Below are positions 9,090 to 18,549 of a stretch of 64,000 nucleotides of DNA, in pieces (within the stretch, counting starts at the first letter, position 1; every line of letters begins with the position of its first letter). Source of the DNA: Corynebacterium curieae (GTDB taxonomy: Bacteria; Actinomycetota; Actinomycetes; Mycobacteriales; Mycobacteriaceae); assembly GCF_027570035.1 (NCBI RefSeq), contig NZ_JAKMUU010000005.1:62001-126000 (forward strand), given 5' to 3'. The notes under the pieces are model-generated. The model was given only the letters and a program-made list of their open reading frames with translations, ran no database searches and was not told the DNA's origin. Position numbers and translations under genes: made by a program.

Positions 9090-10233
9090 GATGACGGCGC
9101 ATGTACATATAGGCGGCACAGAGCAATAGACCAACGCCGATGGCTTTGCCTGCCCAGCCAACTACCATCAGGGCACGGATGGTGCGAATCACGGGGCGCA
9201 CCTCATCGAGGCGCTCTGCACGGGTGTCATCGGACCAGCGCATATCAGCGGCGAAGAGGGAGCGATCCTCCGTATCGTCATTGGCCACCATGGTGCCGGC
9301 TTGTTTTTCGTCGGCGGCGAAGAAAATCTTGATATTCTCCCGCATGTCCACAATGGTGCCGGTGGTGGGTTCCACGGAGATATCGCGGCCGACGGTGTAG
9401 AAAGGCTCTACCGTTACTCGGGAGTTGGCGTCGAGGCCTAAAAGTTGGCGCGATTCGGCATCGTAAAAACGCTTAGCCGGGCCAGACAAGCGGAAGTCCT
9501 CGACCGTTAGTTGCTGATTTCCGGTGCCGGTATCGACTTCGGTGGTGATATTTTTGCGCATATCAGCCAAGGAAAGCGGCTGGATATCGTGGTGGAAGGA
9601 ATAGGTAGGAATACCGTCGAGCTTCTCCGTGGTGGTGAAGTCCACCGCCGTAGAGGCTTGCGCGGCCAGATCGAAAAAGGGATAGGAGCGTTGCTCGGTT
9701 CCGGAGGGAAAGAAGTAGTTAATTCCATCTCGCTCGAAATCGGTGCGTGCCATGCCCGTATCTAAGGCCGGCAGGATGAATTCCCACTTATCCTTCGGGG
9801 CAGCCACCGGGTAGGTGGATTCGCGGTTCAACACGGAGTGCTCGGTGATTTGGGCGAGGGGAGTATCGCCGGCGAGCAGGCGAGATAGAGAATCGGATTG
9901 AGCGAGCGCATCATCTTCTGCCACTTCAGAGGTAGTGGTGTTGCGCTCGAAAGTGAGAAGGTCATGGTGCAGGTAGCACCAGATGGGTGCCTTCTTTTCC
10001 TGACACTGTGGGTCTTGGCTATCGCCAGTAGCTTTGGCGCCGGCGATGAACTCGGGCGCTTCCATCCACACGCCGGCAGACGGCGCGGTGACGGTATTGA
10101 TGTTTTGGTCGAAGGCGAGCGGGCGAGTCTGATTGTTATACAGTGGCGGCACTACGGTGCCCAGCACTAAGAAAATGACGGCGGCAATGACAACCCACGC
10201 CAGTGGCGAGCGTGGCCAAAGGTAGCGTTTCAT
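9079..10233 (-). CDS. DUF3068 (PorA-family) membrane-anchored protein
   Basis: A 384-residue protein with an N-terminal helix (residues 12-30), a large extracytoplasmic domain, and a C-terminal helix near 355-378 followed by a basic tail (RRHREG). This plan and the opening PLAWVVIAAVIFLVLG...PPLYNNQTRPLAFDQ match DUF3068 of mycolata. Function in the family is poorly defined; some databases use the name porin PorA family. It is upstream of and overlaps the GT-C-like gene, and is divergent from the acyltransferase, which places it in envelope assembly. Confidence 0.82.
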   Translation of the reverse strand: MKRYLWPRSPLAWVVIAAVIFLVLGTVVPPLYNNQTRPLAFDQNINTVTAPSAGVWMEAPEFIAGAKATGDSQDPQCQEKKAPIWCYLHHDLLTFERNTTTSEVAEDDALAQSDSLSRLLAGDTPLAQITEHSVLNRESTYPVAAPKDKWEFILPALDTGMARTDFERDGINYFFPSGTEQRSYPFFDLAAQASTAVDFTTTEKLDGIPTYSFHHDIQPLSLADMRKNITTEVDTGTGNQQLTVEDFRLSGPAKRFYDAESRQLLGLDANSRVTVEPFYTVGRDISVEPTTGTIVDMRENIKIFFAADEKQAGTMVANDDTEDRSLFAADMRWSDDTRAERLDEVRPVIRTIRALMVVGWAGKAIGVGLLLCAAYMYMRRHREG

Positions 10234-10284
10234 TGCAGTAATATGTCCAATCAGTTTCAGGTCGATTCGGGGTTAGGAGCAAGC

Positions 10285-11403
10285 GTGCAGCCGCAGGCAT
10301 CTGTGAAAAGCGTACCCCAGCATCTGCCGGAGCTAGACAGTCTACGCGCGGTCGCCTCCCTTGGAATCATTGTCACCCACGTGTCTTTTCAGACCGGAAC
10401 TGGGTGGGGCTTTGCGGGGCGCTTCGACTATTTTGTCGCCGTTTTCTTTGCCCTCAGCGCCTTCCTGCTGTGGCGCCGCCGCGGCCTGCACACCTTATCC
10501 GGCTACGCGCGCTCGCGCGTGGCGCGTCTGTTGCCGGCTTATTATGCCTGCGTGGTGGCGGTGATGCTCCTGCTTCCCGACGCCCACTCGCTCACCCTTA
10601 CCCAGCTGTTTAGCAACCTCACCTCCACCCAGATTTATGTGGTGGACGGGTTAGCACCAGGGCTTACCCACCTGTGGTCGCTGTGCGTGGAGTTTTTCTT
10701 CTACCTTGCTTTGCCTTTGCTGGTGTGGCTTCTTGGGGCGCTACCGCGGCGTTGGCGGATAGCAGTCATCGTGCTGGGCGGAGTGGTCAGCTGGGCGTGG
10801 GGATTTGTACCCTTTGTGGCCGATTACGCCAAGGATCAGGTCAATTCCCAGATTTGGCCGCCGGCGTACGCCTCCTGGTTTGCCGTGGGAATGGTGGCCG
10901 CCGAATGCGAAGAAGCCGGAATCGGCCGGCGCGTGCAGCGCGTGCTGCAACCACGTTGGGCATGGTGGCTTGCGGCCGTGGCCGTGCTGTGGGTTGCTAG
11001 CCGTGAGTGGTTTGGGCCGCAGGGACTCATCCATCCAGAACCCGCGGAATTTTCCCGCCGCATCATTGCGGGTGCGGCCTTTGCCGCATGTGTAGTGGTG
11101 CCAGTAGCGCTTGCTCCGCGGGACAAGTCCTGGCTGACCAGTCCGCTTATGCAGGCACTGGGCGCGTGGTCTTATTCCATTTTCCTGTGGCATGTGGCCA
11201 TCTTGGGGCTGGCTTTCCCCCTTACCGGGGTACCGCTCTTTAGCGGAAAGCCACTGGATTTTTGGGTGATTCTGGCCGTAACAGTGGCGGCCACCGTGGT
11301 GGTCTCGGCCGCGAGCTATACGCTCATTGAGCGTCCCGGCCGGCATCTTCTCCTCGGTCGGAAACGAAAAGACAGGCCACGCCCGCGGCACACAAGCAGC
11401 TAA
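10285..11403 (+). CDS. Membrane acyltransferase, OafA/YrhL family
   Basis: An acyltransferase-3 protein of about 372 residues with about ten membrane helices. The family hallmark is visible as LDSLRAVASLGIIVTHVSF near the N-terminus, with the conserved His, followed by FFALSAFLLWRR and later LWSLCVEFFFYLALPLL. Such enzymes O-acylate cell-surface sugars. GTG 10285 is preferred because AGGAGC lies five bases upstream; ATG 10243 is an in-frame alternative but leaves only 9 bases to the divergent DUF3068 start. The last 80 bases overlap the convergent aftD gene. Confidence 0.85.
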   Translation: MQPQASVKSVPQHLPELDSLRAVASLGIIVTHVSFQTGTGWGFAGRFDYFVAVFFALSAFLLWRRRGLHTLSGYARSRVARLLPAYYACVVAVMLLLPDAHSLTLTQLFSNLTSTQIYVVDGLAPGLTHLWSLCVEFFFYLALPLLVWLLGALPRRWRIAVIVLGGVVSWAWGFVPFVADYAKDQVNSQIWPPAYASWFAVGMVAAECEEAGIGRRVQRVLQPRWAWWLAAVAVLWVASREWFGPQGLIHPEPAEFSRRIIAGAAFAACVVVPVALAPRDKSWLTSPLMQALGAWSYSIFLWHVAILGLAFPLTGVPLFSGKPLDFWVILAVTVAATVVVSAASYTLIERPGRHLLLGRKRKDRPRPRHTSS

Positions 11404-14392
11404 GCAGGAGCGAATCGCCCGCATAGGAACCTGATGTCCACGGCGCGCGGGCAAGGATGGCCCCGGCCGCAGCCACGACACCGGGCGCGAGGTAGGCGCG
11501 CGGAATGGTAGTCCAACGCACCACCAACCAGGTGGCCACGGCCGCCACCGCGGCTGGCCAGCCGGTCAGGCCCAGCGCGCCGAGTGCAACCACGGCCGAG
11601 GCTGCGCCGCCGCGCGGCGCGTGCCAAGTGGGCCGGGACGGGCGCCGCATGGCCGCCAAGATGCACAGGCCGAGGGCAAGTAGCCCGAGCGCGCCGCCGA
11701 AGAGGAGGGTGGCGCGGTAGATCGGCTGGGCGGCAAAGGTCAGGCGGAAGTCGCCGGAGCGGCCGGCTGGGACGACGAAAGCTTGGGTGGCGGCATCGAT
11801 CTCGCGCGAGGCGAGCTCTTCCTCGCCCAGATATCCGCGCAGTCCCTTATTAAAGGCGCGACCGGTGACCAGGAGACGATCTTCGTCAGCGGCCTCGATC
11901 GAGTACCCAGTGGGCTCGGAGGAACCCGCAGGTTGCCACCCCACCTCGCGCAGGCTTACCCACGGCCCAGTGGTGCGCACGCGGTGCGTGCCAGGAGTAA
12001 GGGTGAGGGAATCGCCGGGGGAGTAGCGGTGGGCGTCGATAAGCACGGGCTTGGTGGAGTCCACCGTCACCCGCATCGGGCGCGGTGCCGTGAAATCGCG
12101 GATGAGTACGCCGGTATCCTGCAGCATGTGCTGGAAGAAGAATTGGTGCACGTCAGGGGAGGTATCCGGCACGGTCACCACGCGCTCAACCGGTTGACCC
12201 TTCACCCCTAGCTCCGCGATGCCGGTGCGGTGGGATAGCTCCACGCGGATGGCCTCGGTATCGCCGCCGGGAACGCGGACCTCATGTGAACGGAAGGCCT
12301 GCAAGTCCACGTCTACTGCGGCGCTGCCAGAGCGCACGGTCACCGTGGTGGCGCTGGTGGCCATGAGCTTGAGACGCGGTTGAGTGAAAGAGCCGCGTAG
12401 TTCAATCCACCCGGAGTCATCGCCCGGCGCGGGCCACCAAGCGGTGGAGTTTTCCCCATCCACCGCGGCCGTGGCGGATTTTTGCGGCTGCGCGCCGCCA
12501 AAGGCCGTGGCATCGGCCGCCGAGGAAGAAACCGCCACGGAACCACCGTGGGTTTCCACCTGGGTAAGCGGCCCAGCGGAGGGATAATCGCGCAGGCGGT
12601 TATTCACGTGGCGGGGATCGTCTGCCGCCAAGGGCGCGGAGATGGGGCCATCGAGGGTGCCGTAGTTGCGGTCCGTGAGCGCCGGGGTATCGGTGACGAT
12701 ATCGGCGTCGCGATCGACGAGCTGTCGGGTGGTGGGGGTGGAGTGGGCGTCGAGAAGCGCCAAGGCTTCCCCGCCGCCGGCCACGCGCACTGGGTCCGTG
12801 GGCCCTAAGGACATGCCGGTGTGGTTGAGCAGGATGACATCGACCTCGCCGAAGCGATGGACCTCGCCGCCAAACTCGCTGGCTAGGGCATCGTCCTCCC
12901 CAGTGAAGAGATCATGGCGCACCATGACCGCGCCGATGCCCAAGCGTTGAAGGGAGCGCACGCCGGTGGCCGGATCCTCCTTGAGTGCGGCCATTACGCC
13001 GTCGAGCCCGCGGATTGCCTCTGGGGGCACAAGTGGAATGGCATCGCGCACGGCCCAGGGGACATCGAGCAGCGGCTGGGCCGGCTCGTCACGCGTCCAT
13101 CCCCAGGTCTGCCGGGCAAAGGACGCCTCTGGGTAGATAAGGGTGCGGGTATCGGCGGCGTGGGTATTGATAAAGTCCGTTGCCTCCTGCCAGTAGGAAG
13201 GCACCTCCTTATAAGCACCCAGCGGCAGTAAGCGCTGCGACCACGCCGGGGAAACCACTGCGATGCACAACAGCAGCGTCAGTGCGCCTAGCGTCTGCTT
13301 CTTGCTGGGGCGCAAGTTTCTTGGCAGCGGCAGGTTCGCGCAGGCGCGCGCCACGCCCAAAAGCAGGGGGATGCGCACCAGCGGATCGAATTTATGCAGG
13401 TTGCGCAGCGCTGCCAGCGGGCCATCGAGCGCATCGAGATACCACGCCGCCTGGCAGCCCAGCACTGCGATGCCCACCACCAAGACTATGGACCACACGC
13501 GCGGCAGCTTGGTGAGCCCATACATGCCCACGGCTGCGATGCCCATGGTGACGAGCACGAAGAAGGACTCGGTGGCTAGCTCGTAGCCGGCCACGCGCTC
13601 GGTATCTACAAACGGCGTCCAACTCGTGGTTCCGCGCAGGATCTCTGGCAAGTTAAGCCAGCGCGTGGTCACGCGGGCGGATTCGATGAATTCCGTAAAC
13701 GGCGGGGCATAGCGGCCAAGCACGACGAGCGGGCCGATCCACCACGCCGATACCGCCAGGCACCCTAAGAGCCAGGCCGCGCCCGGTTTGAAGGCGCGGC
13801 GGTAGAGCAGGATTACTGCGGCCGGGATACACGCCGCGATGGTGGCCGTGGCATTGACCGCCCCCATCAGCGCCACGGGGATGGTGGCCGCGGCGGCATC
13901 GCGCCACGTGAGCTTGGCATTGAGGAAGGGCAGGATAACCCAGGGAGCGAGCATGACCGGCCAGGTCTCAGAAGAAATGGCGGTCAGGGTAGAAAGCGCG
14001 CGAGGCGAGAGCGCGTAGAGCATCGCTGCCACCCAGACCCACCAGCCACGCAGGCCCACCTTGCAAGCGAGCTTATGGAAGCCGGTGAAGCCGACGCCCA
14101 ATACCAGCAACCACCACAAGCGCTGGGCCACCCAATCGGGCAGGGGCTGGGTTAAAACGAAGAATGGGCCCTGGGGAAAGAGGTAGCCATAGGCCTGATT
14201 CTGCAGCTGTCCCAGGGTAAAGGTATCCGTATAGGCGCTTAGCGCCCCGCGGAGAAAGTGCAGCGGATCGGCCGCCAGATCATGCTTGGTATCGGCCGCC
14301 GTCAGCCCCCACGGCTGCACGAGGAGGATGAGTGCTAGGGCAAGAATCCCCAGCGGGTAGGGGCGGGCAAGCCGCCCGCGGAGGGTACTCAC
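11324..14392 (-). CDS. aftD: Arabinofuranosyltransferase AftD-like (GT-C)
   Basis: A 1022-residue membrane enzyme resembling mycobacterial AftD, a decaprenyl-phosphoarabinose-dependent transferase that branches arabinan of arabinogalactan and lipoarabinomannan. Helices alternate over residues 1-400. The diagnostic first loop DTKHDLAADPLHFLRGA and FGYLFPQGPFF-type motif (NQAYGYLFPQGPFFVL) are present. A long periplasmic domain with carbohydrate-binding-like beta segments (about 420-880) and C-terminal helices follow. It is shorter than the ~1400-residue M. tuberculosis protein. It lies after universal-stress and DUF2613 genes, the same neighbours as in M. tuberculosis (Rv0236c/Rv0236A). Confidence 0.88.
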   Translation of the reverse strand: MSTLRGRLARPYPLGILALALILLVQPWGLTAADTKHDLAADPLHFLRGALSAYTDTFTLGQLQNQAYGYLFPQGPFFVLTQPLPDWVAQRLWWLLVLGVGFTGFHKLACKVGLRGWWVWVAAMLYALSPRALSTLTAISSETWPVMLAPWVILPFLNAKLTWRDAAAATIPVALMGAVNATATIAACIPAAVILLYRRAFKPGAAWLLGCLAVSAWWIGPLVVLGRYAPPFTEFIESARVTTRWLNLPEILRGTTSWTPFVDTERVAGYELATESFFVLVTMGIAAVGMYGLTKLPRVWSIVLVVGIAVLGCQAAWYLDALDGPLAALRNLHKFDPLVRIPLLLGVARACANLPLPRNLRPSKKQTLGALTLLLCIAVVSPAWSQRLLPLGAYKEVPSYWQEATDFINTHAADTRTLIYPEASFARQTWGWTRDEPAQPLLDVPWAVRDAIPLVPPEAIRGLDGVMAALKEDPATGVRSLQRLGIGAVMVRHDLFTGEDDALASEFGGEVHRFGEVDVILLNHTGMSLGPTDPVRVAGGGEALALLDAHSTPTTRQLVDRDADIVTDTPALTDRNYGTLDGPISAPLAADDPRHVNNRLRDYPSAGPLTQVETHGGSVAVSSSAADATAFGGAQPQKSATAAVDGENSTAWWPAPGDDSGWIELRGSFTQPRLKLMATSATTVTVRSGSAAVDVDLQAFRSHEVRVPGGDTEAIRVELSHRTGIAELGVKGQPVERVVTVPDTSPDVHQFFFQHMLQDTGVLIRDFTAPRPMRVTVDSTKPVLIDAHRYSPGDSLTLTPGTHRVRTTGPWVSLREVGWQPAGSSEPTGYSIEAADEDRLLVTGRAFNKGLRGYLGEEELASREIDAATQAFVVPAGRSGDFRLTFAAQPIYRATLLFGGALGLLALGLCILAAMRRPSRPTWHAPRGGAASAVVALGALGLTGWPAAVAAVATWLVVRWTTIPRAYLAPGVVAAAGAILARAPWTSGSYAGDSLLLSCLCAAGVACLFVSDRGEDAGRDAQ

Positions 14393-14394
14393 AC

Positions 14395-14592
14395 CTAGTT
14401 GCGGGATCCGTACTCAGGGCCGCCCAAAACCGCATCGGAGGCAGAAACCGCATTGCCTTCCGGCACGGTATCGGTGCCGGAGAATTGTGCGATGCCGATG
14501 ATGGTGATGACGCCGAGCGCGATGCCCACAACAGCGCTACCGATGGCGGGGCCAAGGGTGCGCTTGTTCAAAGAATCGGTTTCCAGAGCCAT
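14395..14592 (-). CDS. DUF2613 small membrane protein
   Basis: A 65-residue protein with one helix (about residues 14-37, PAIGSAVVGIALGVITIIGIAQF) and a short polar extracytoplasmic tail rich in Ser and Ala. This is the DUF2613 family (Rv0236A type), found next to aftD across mycolata. Only 2 bases separate it from the AftD start, implying coupled expression. The function is unknown; a role as an accessory to AftD is inferred from conservation of the pair. Confidence 0.85.
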   Translation of the reverse strand: MALETDSLNKRTLGPAIGSAVVGIALGVITIIGIAQFSGTDTVPEGNAVSASDAVLGGPEYGSRN

Positions 14593-14614
14593 GGCTAAAG
14601 ATATTAGCAGCTAT

Positions 14615-15121
14615 TTAGAAGTATTCGGCCTCATCGTCGTCCGCGTCATCTTCGTTTTCCTGCGGCACGATAAAGACGGGGAGGCCGGCATTGCGCACAA
14701 TCTGGTCTGCGGTGGAGTTGGTCCACCAGGCGCGGAAGCCGGTCAGGGCGCGGGTGCCGGTGACGATGACGTCCACGTCCAGCTCGTGCGCGGCATCAAT
14801 GATGGCGGAGGAGATGGTGGTAGCGGATTCCACCAAGTGGGCGCGGCCGGCTAGGCCCAAGCTTTCGGCCAGCTCGATGCCTTGGCGACAAATCTTCAGA
14901 GCCTCCTCATAGGCCGGATCCTCCTCGACGCGGTCCGGGGAGACGGTGGACTGGTGCATTCCGGTGCGGCTGACGGTGCGTGCGGTCTGCCGGGCTACCG
15001 GTTCCCAGGCGGTGAGGATTTCCACCGTGGTAGGGCGCAGCAGCTGGGCCGCGTACTCGAGGGCGCGGCCGGCTCGTTCGGTGCCATCGTAGGCAATTAG
15101 CATTGTCTCGCCGTTACTCAT
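14615..15121 (-). CDS. Universal stress protein, UspA family
   Basis: A 168-residue cytosolic protein with one Usp domain. It opens TMLIAYDGTERAGRALEYAA and ends with the nucleotide-binding signature VIVTGTRALTGFRAWWTNSTADQIVRNAGLPVFIV, close to the G-x2-G-x9-G-S/T pattern. An acidic tail (ENEDDADDDEAEYF) follows. It is the first gene before DUF2613 and aftD, and divergent from the GH3 lipoprotein gene. The ligand and role are unknown. Confidence 0.9.
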   Translation of the reverse strand: MSNGETMLIAYDGTERAGRALEYAAQLLRPTTVEILTAWEPVARQTARTVSRTGMHQSTVSPDRVEEDPAYEEALKICRQGIELAESLGLAGRAHLVESATTISSAIIDAAHELDVDVIVTGTRALTGFRAWWTNSTADQIVRNAGLPVFIVPQENEDDADDDEAEYF

Positions 15122-15179
15122 GTCACTAGTCTACCCACCGCTTCAGACAGAACGCGAGGAATATTGCACACTAGAAGGC

Positions 15180-16340
15180 ATGAAAACTCCGCGCATTCTC
15201 GCCAGCCTCGCCCTCGTGACGGCCCTGGGCGCCTGCTCCACCTCCGCCCAGAAGGACAATGAGGGCCAGGACTCCACCACCGCGGCCACGTCGAGCTCAG
15301 CTGCCGCGACGCACGAGACGCAAGAAGAGACGTCGCAGGAAGAAGTCCCGCAGCAGGACATCCACGCCATGGCTGCTTCCGTGCTGATGCCCCCAGTCAC
15401 CAACTACGACGATGCTAAGGCCAAGTTGGATGCCGGAGTGGGCGGAATCTTTATCCCTAGCTGGGCGGATCCAAACCTGCTCCAAGAAGAGGGCCGCGAT
15501 ATTAATGCCCTGCGTCAGGAAGTAGGCCGCGACTTTGCGGTCTCTATCGATTTTGAGGGCGGGCGCGTGCAACGTTTCTCGGAGATTTTGGGCGAGTATC
15601 CCGCACCACAACAGATGGCGGCCGAGCGCTCTCCGCAAGAAGTGGAGGAGCTCGCGCACGAGATTGGTACGAGCCTTAAGGCGCATGGCATTAACGTGGA
15701 CTTCGCGCCGGTGCTCGACGTCGATGGCAACGGCCTGGAAGTTGTGGGCGATCGTTCCTTTTCCACCGATCCAGCCCAAGCAGGCGAGTATGGCGCGGCC
15801 TTTGCACGCGGGCTGGATTCCGCCGGGGTCAAGGCCGTATTCAAGCATTTCCCGGGTCACGGCCGCGCCTCTGGCGATACCCACCTTGCTGAGGCCGTTA
15901 CCCCGCCGCTAGAAGAACTAGAAGGACACGAGTTCATTCCCTTTAAGACCGCTCTTCCCCAAGCGCCTAATGCCGCCCTCATGATGGGGCACCTTGCCGT
16001 ACCCAGCCTCGGCGATGGCCAGACGCCCGCATCCATGCTGCCGGAGGCTTATGGCTTGGCCCGCGATGTATTGCGCTACGACGGCCCTATTTATACAGAT
16101 GATATTGGCGGTATGAAGGCAATTGCGGATTCGCTCCCGCTTGCCGACGCCGTCGTGACCTCCCTCAATGCCGGCGCCGATATGCCCCTGTGGTCCACCG
16201 ACGGCGACATTAACGCGGTGATCGACGCCGTCGTCGGCGCCGTCGACGAGGGCCGCCTGCCGCTCGAACGCCTTGAGGACGCGGCCCGCCATGTCAGCGT
16301 TCCACCCACCGATGCTGTACCTGAGGCTGCACACGACTAG
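15180..16340 (+). CDS. lpqI: GH3 family lipoprotein, beta-N-acetylglucosaminidase-like (LpqI)
   Basis: A 386-residue secreted lipoprotein. The start at 15180 gives a signal peptide ending in the lipobox LGAC, with Cys about residue 20; the longer frame from 15120 would bury this signal. A Ser/Thr/Gln/Glu-rich linker leads to a GH3 N-terminal domain. This carries SIDFEGGRVQRF, the catalytic-loop KHFPGHGRASGDTH with the Asp-His pair of NagZ-type enzymes, and YTDDIGGM with the nucleophile Asp. The expected role is trimming GlcNAc from peptidoglycan or muropeptides. The aftD-DUF2613-lpqI order is that of M. tuberculosis Rv0236c-Rv0237. Confidence 0.88.
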   Translation: MKTPRILASLALVTALGACSTSAQKDNEGQDSTTAATSSSAAATHETQEETSQEEVPQQDIHAMAASVLMPPVTNYDDAKAKLDAGVGGIFIPSWADPNLLQEEGRDINALRQEVGRDFAVSIDFEGGRVQRFSEILGEYPAPQQMAAERSPQEVEELAHEIGTSLKAHGINVDFAPVLDVDGNGLEVVGDRSFSTDPAQAGEYGAAFARGLDSAGVKAVFKHFPGHGRASGDTHLAEAVTPPLEELEGHEFIPFKTALPQAPNAALMMGHLAVPSLGDGQTPASMLPEAYGLARDVLRYDGPIYTDDIGGMKAIADSLPLADAVVTSLNAGADMPLWSTDGDINAVIDAVVGAVDEGRLPLERLEDAARHVSVPPTDAVPEAAHD

Positions 16341-16374
16341 GAAAAGTGCTACTAAAACCGTTAACCTTTAAGGC

Positions 16375-18063
16375 GTGAAGAAGGCAGAAGGAAAAAACGG
16401 TGCTAAAGGCTGGCTCATCGCGCTTGGTGTATTTGTCGGCCTTGTCCTGATCGCGGGCATTGCTTATGCCTGGGATGTCGCGGCAAACCAGGACAAGATT
16501 CCGCGCGCCGTCTCCGTCAACGGCGTGGACATCTCCGCCATGGATCGCACCGCAGCCGTGGAGAAGCTCGAAGACGAGCTCGCGGGTGTAGAAACCGAGC
16601 CTGTGAGCGTCACCTCCGGCGACCTCCACACAGAACTCGTTCCTTCCGAGTCTGGCCTTGCGCTGGATAACCAGCGCGCCGTGGACAATATTGCGGAGCC
16701 TTCCCTCAATCCCTTCACCCGCCTGTATAGCTTTTTCCGTTCCACCCGGGACATTCCGGTAGAAACCAACGTGGACGAGGCCCAGCTGCAGCCGGCCTTG
16801 GACCGCGTGAAGAAGGATCTATCCACCGAGCCTGTCGATGGCATGCTGGAGCTCAACAACGGCGAACTCAAGGTCACCGACCCTAAGCTTGGCCAAACCG
16901 TAGATGCCGGCTCCTTGCACAACGCGGTCACGGATAATTGGCTCGATTCCGAGGGCGTGAAAGTGGACCCAGAAGAGGTAGAACCAGCCATCAATGATGC
17001 GGCCATCGAGGCCATGCGCACCGGCGATGCCGCCAAGGCGCTGGATAATCCCATTACCTTGAAAGCCAAAAATAATGTCACCGCTACCCTGAATAAGCCG
17101 GAGATTTCCCAGTTCACCAGCATTGAAAAGAAGGACGGCAAGCTCAAACTCGCCGTGGATACCAACCGCGCGCAGGAGCTACTAGCCGAGCGCTCCGAGG
17201 GTGCCGATGTCCCCGGCGTGAACGCCAAGGTTTCCTTTAACGGCAACGACAAGCAGGTCACCCCGTCCGAGGATGGCGAGATCATCGACTGGGGACCGAC
17301 CATGAAGGACTTTGACAAGCGCGTGACCAGCGATGACCGCGAGTGGGATGCTACTTACAAGCCGGACCCGGCAGAGTTCACCACCGAAGATGCCAAGAAG
17401 GCGACCTTCAACGACACCGTGGGCGAGTTCACCACCGAGGGCTACTCCGCTGCTTCCGGCAAGAACATCGAGCTGGTGGCCCAGCAGGTCAACGGCGCCG
17501 TGGTCAACCCGGGAGAGACCTTCTCCCTCAACGGCTACACGGGCCCTCGCGGCACGGCGCAAGGCTACGTTGAGTCCGGCATCATTATTGATGGCCACTC
17601 CGGGTCCGCCGTGGGTGGCGGCATTTCCCAGTTCGCCACCACTTTGTACAACGCTGCCTACTTTGCGGGCATGGAAGATACCGCCCACACCCCGCACTCG
17701 TACTACATTTCCCGCTACCCGGCCGGACGCGAGGCCACCGTGTACGAGGGCGCCATCGATCTGCAGTTCACCAATACCTTCAATACCCCGGTCCGCATCG
17801 AGACAGACTTCGGCGGCGGCAAGATTACCGTGCGCCTGAAGGGCACCAAGACTGTCGACGTCGAGTCTGTGAACAACGGCCGTTGGGCCAATACCGACCC
17901 GCAGCCCATGTCCGTCCCAGGCAGCGACTGCTCGCCTTCCTCTGGTGCGCCAGGCTTTACGACGTCCGATACCCGCATCATCAAGGACCTAGGCGGCAAG
18001 GAGCTCTCCCGCGAGACCACCACCACGGTCTACGACCCGCAGCCCATCGTCCGCTGCGGCTAG
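16375..18063 (+). CDS. VanW-family cell-wall protein
   Basis: A 562-residue protein from a GTG start. A basic N-terminus precedes one helix (about residues 14-34), so it is a membrane-anchored extracytoplasmic protein. Residues about 50-330 contain two copies of the YoaR-type putative peptidoglycan-binding region. The VanW domain follows near 340-490, with NGYTGPRGTAQGYVESGI and GGGISQFATTLYNAAYFAGM. VanW proteins are linked to glycopeptide loci, but this chromosomal form is widespread in corynebacteria and need not confer resistance. It follows lpqI after 34 bases. Confidence 0.87.
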   Translation: MKKAEGKNGAKGWLIALGVFVGLVLIAGIAYAWDVAANQDKIPRAVSVNGVDISAMDRTAAVEKLEDELAGVETEPVSVTSGDLHTELVPSESGLALDNQRAVDNIAEPSLNPFTRLYSFFRSTRDIPVETNVDEAQLQPALDRVKKDLSTEPVDGMLELNNGELKVTDPKLGQTVDAGSLHNAVTDNWLDSEGVKVDPEEVEPAINDAAIEAMRTGDAAKALDNPITLKAKNNVTATLNKPEISQFTSIEKKDGKLKLAVDTNRAQELLAERSEGADVPGVNAKVSFNGNDKQVTPSEDGEIIDWGPTMKDFDKRVTSDDREWDATYKPDPAEFTTEDAKKATFNDTVGEFTTEGYSAASGKNIELVAQQVNGAVVNPGETFSLNGYTGPRGTAQGYVESGIIIDGHSGSAVGGGISQFATTLYNAAYFAGMEDTAHTPHSYYISRYPAGREATVYEGAIDLQFTNTFNTPVRIETDFGGGKITVRLKGTKTVDVESVNNGRWANTDPQPMSVPGSDCSPSSGAPGFTTSDTRIIKDLGGKELSRETTTTVYDPQPIVRCG

Positions 18064-18076
18064 TAGACTCGGCGTC

Positions 18077-18376
18077 ATGGAAGAGCTAACCCTTACTACG
18101 CTCATATTCGGCAACGTGGTCATTGAGTCCAACCTGCGTGGGGCAGAGCTTCGCATCTACAGCGAAGACTGGCGCGGATATCAGCTCCGCACCGATTGTG
18201 GGGTGACGTTCCGCGCCCCGCTAGATGACATCCGCGGCACTGTTCCTGAGCGCGATCTTGCCGCGCTCACGGAGAAGTTCTTTCAACCAGCCGCCGCAGA
18301 GTTGGAAGCACACTATCCAGGCGGGGTAGAACGGGCACAAAAAGAACTTGCCCAGTGGCTAAGCACGAAAGCATAG
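18077..18376 (+). CDS. Conserved hypothetical protein, 99 aa
   Basis: A 99-residue soluble, acidic protein starting 13 bases after the VanW stop. It shows a beta-rich first half ([32 protein letters not shown]) and a helical second half ending in a possible amphipathic helix ([14 protein letters not shown]). I do not recognise a family. Close spacing and codon use like its neighbours support it as a real gene. It ends 35 bases before the oppositely oriented tRNA-Gly. Confidence 0.65.
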   Translation: MEELTLTTLIFGNVVIESNLRGAELRIYSEDWRGYQLRTDCGVTFRAPLDDIRGTVPERDLAALTEKFFQPAAAELEAHYPGGVERAQKELAQWLSTKA

Positions 18377-18410
18377 AACGAAGGTGCCCCGAAACTTCCC
18401 CCAAAAAATT

Positions 18411-18484
18411 TGGAGCCGACGACGGGAATCGAACCCGCGCCAACAGCTTGGGAAGCTGTAGTTCTACCATTAAACTACGTCGGC
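18411..18484 (-). tRNA. tRNA-Gly (anticodon CCC), CCA encoded
   Basis: Read on the minus strand the sequence folds fully. The acceptor is GCCGACG/CGTCGGC, and the D arm is GTTT-AATGGTA-GAAC. The anticodon arm is ACAGC-TTCCCAA-GCTGT with anticodon CCC, and the T arm is GCGGG-TTCGATT-CCCGT. The discriminator is T, followed by an encoded CCA (18413-18411). Confidence 0.96.
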
Positions 18485-18549
18485 ACTGCGCGTTTGTGCG
18501 CTCCGGCCTACTATACACCGCGGCCCTCGGCATGAGTAGAATTGGGGCC

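Noticed and set aside
10334..10344. TAGAC-A-GTCTA palindrome resembling a McbR site
   Set aside because: The spacer is 1 base instead of 6, and it lies inside the acyltransferase coding sequence.
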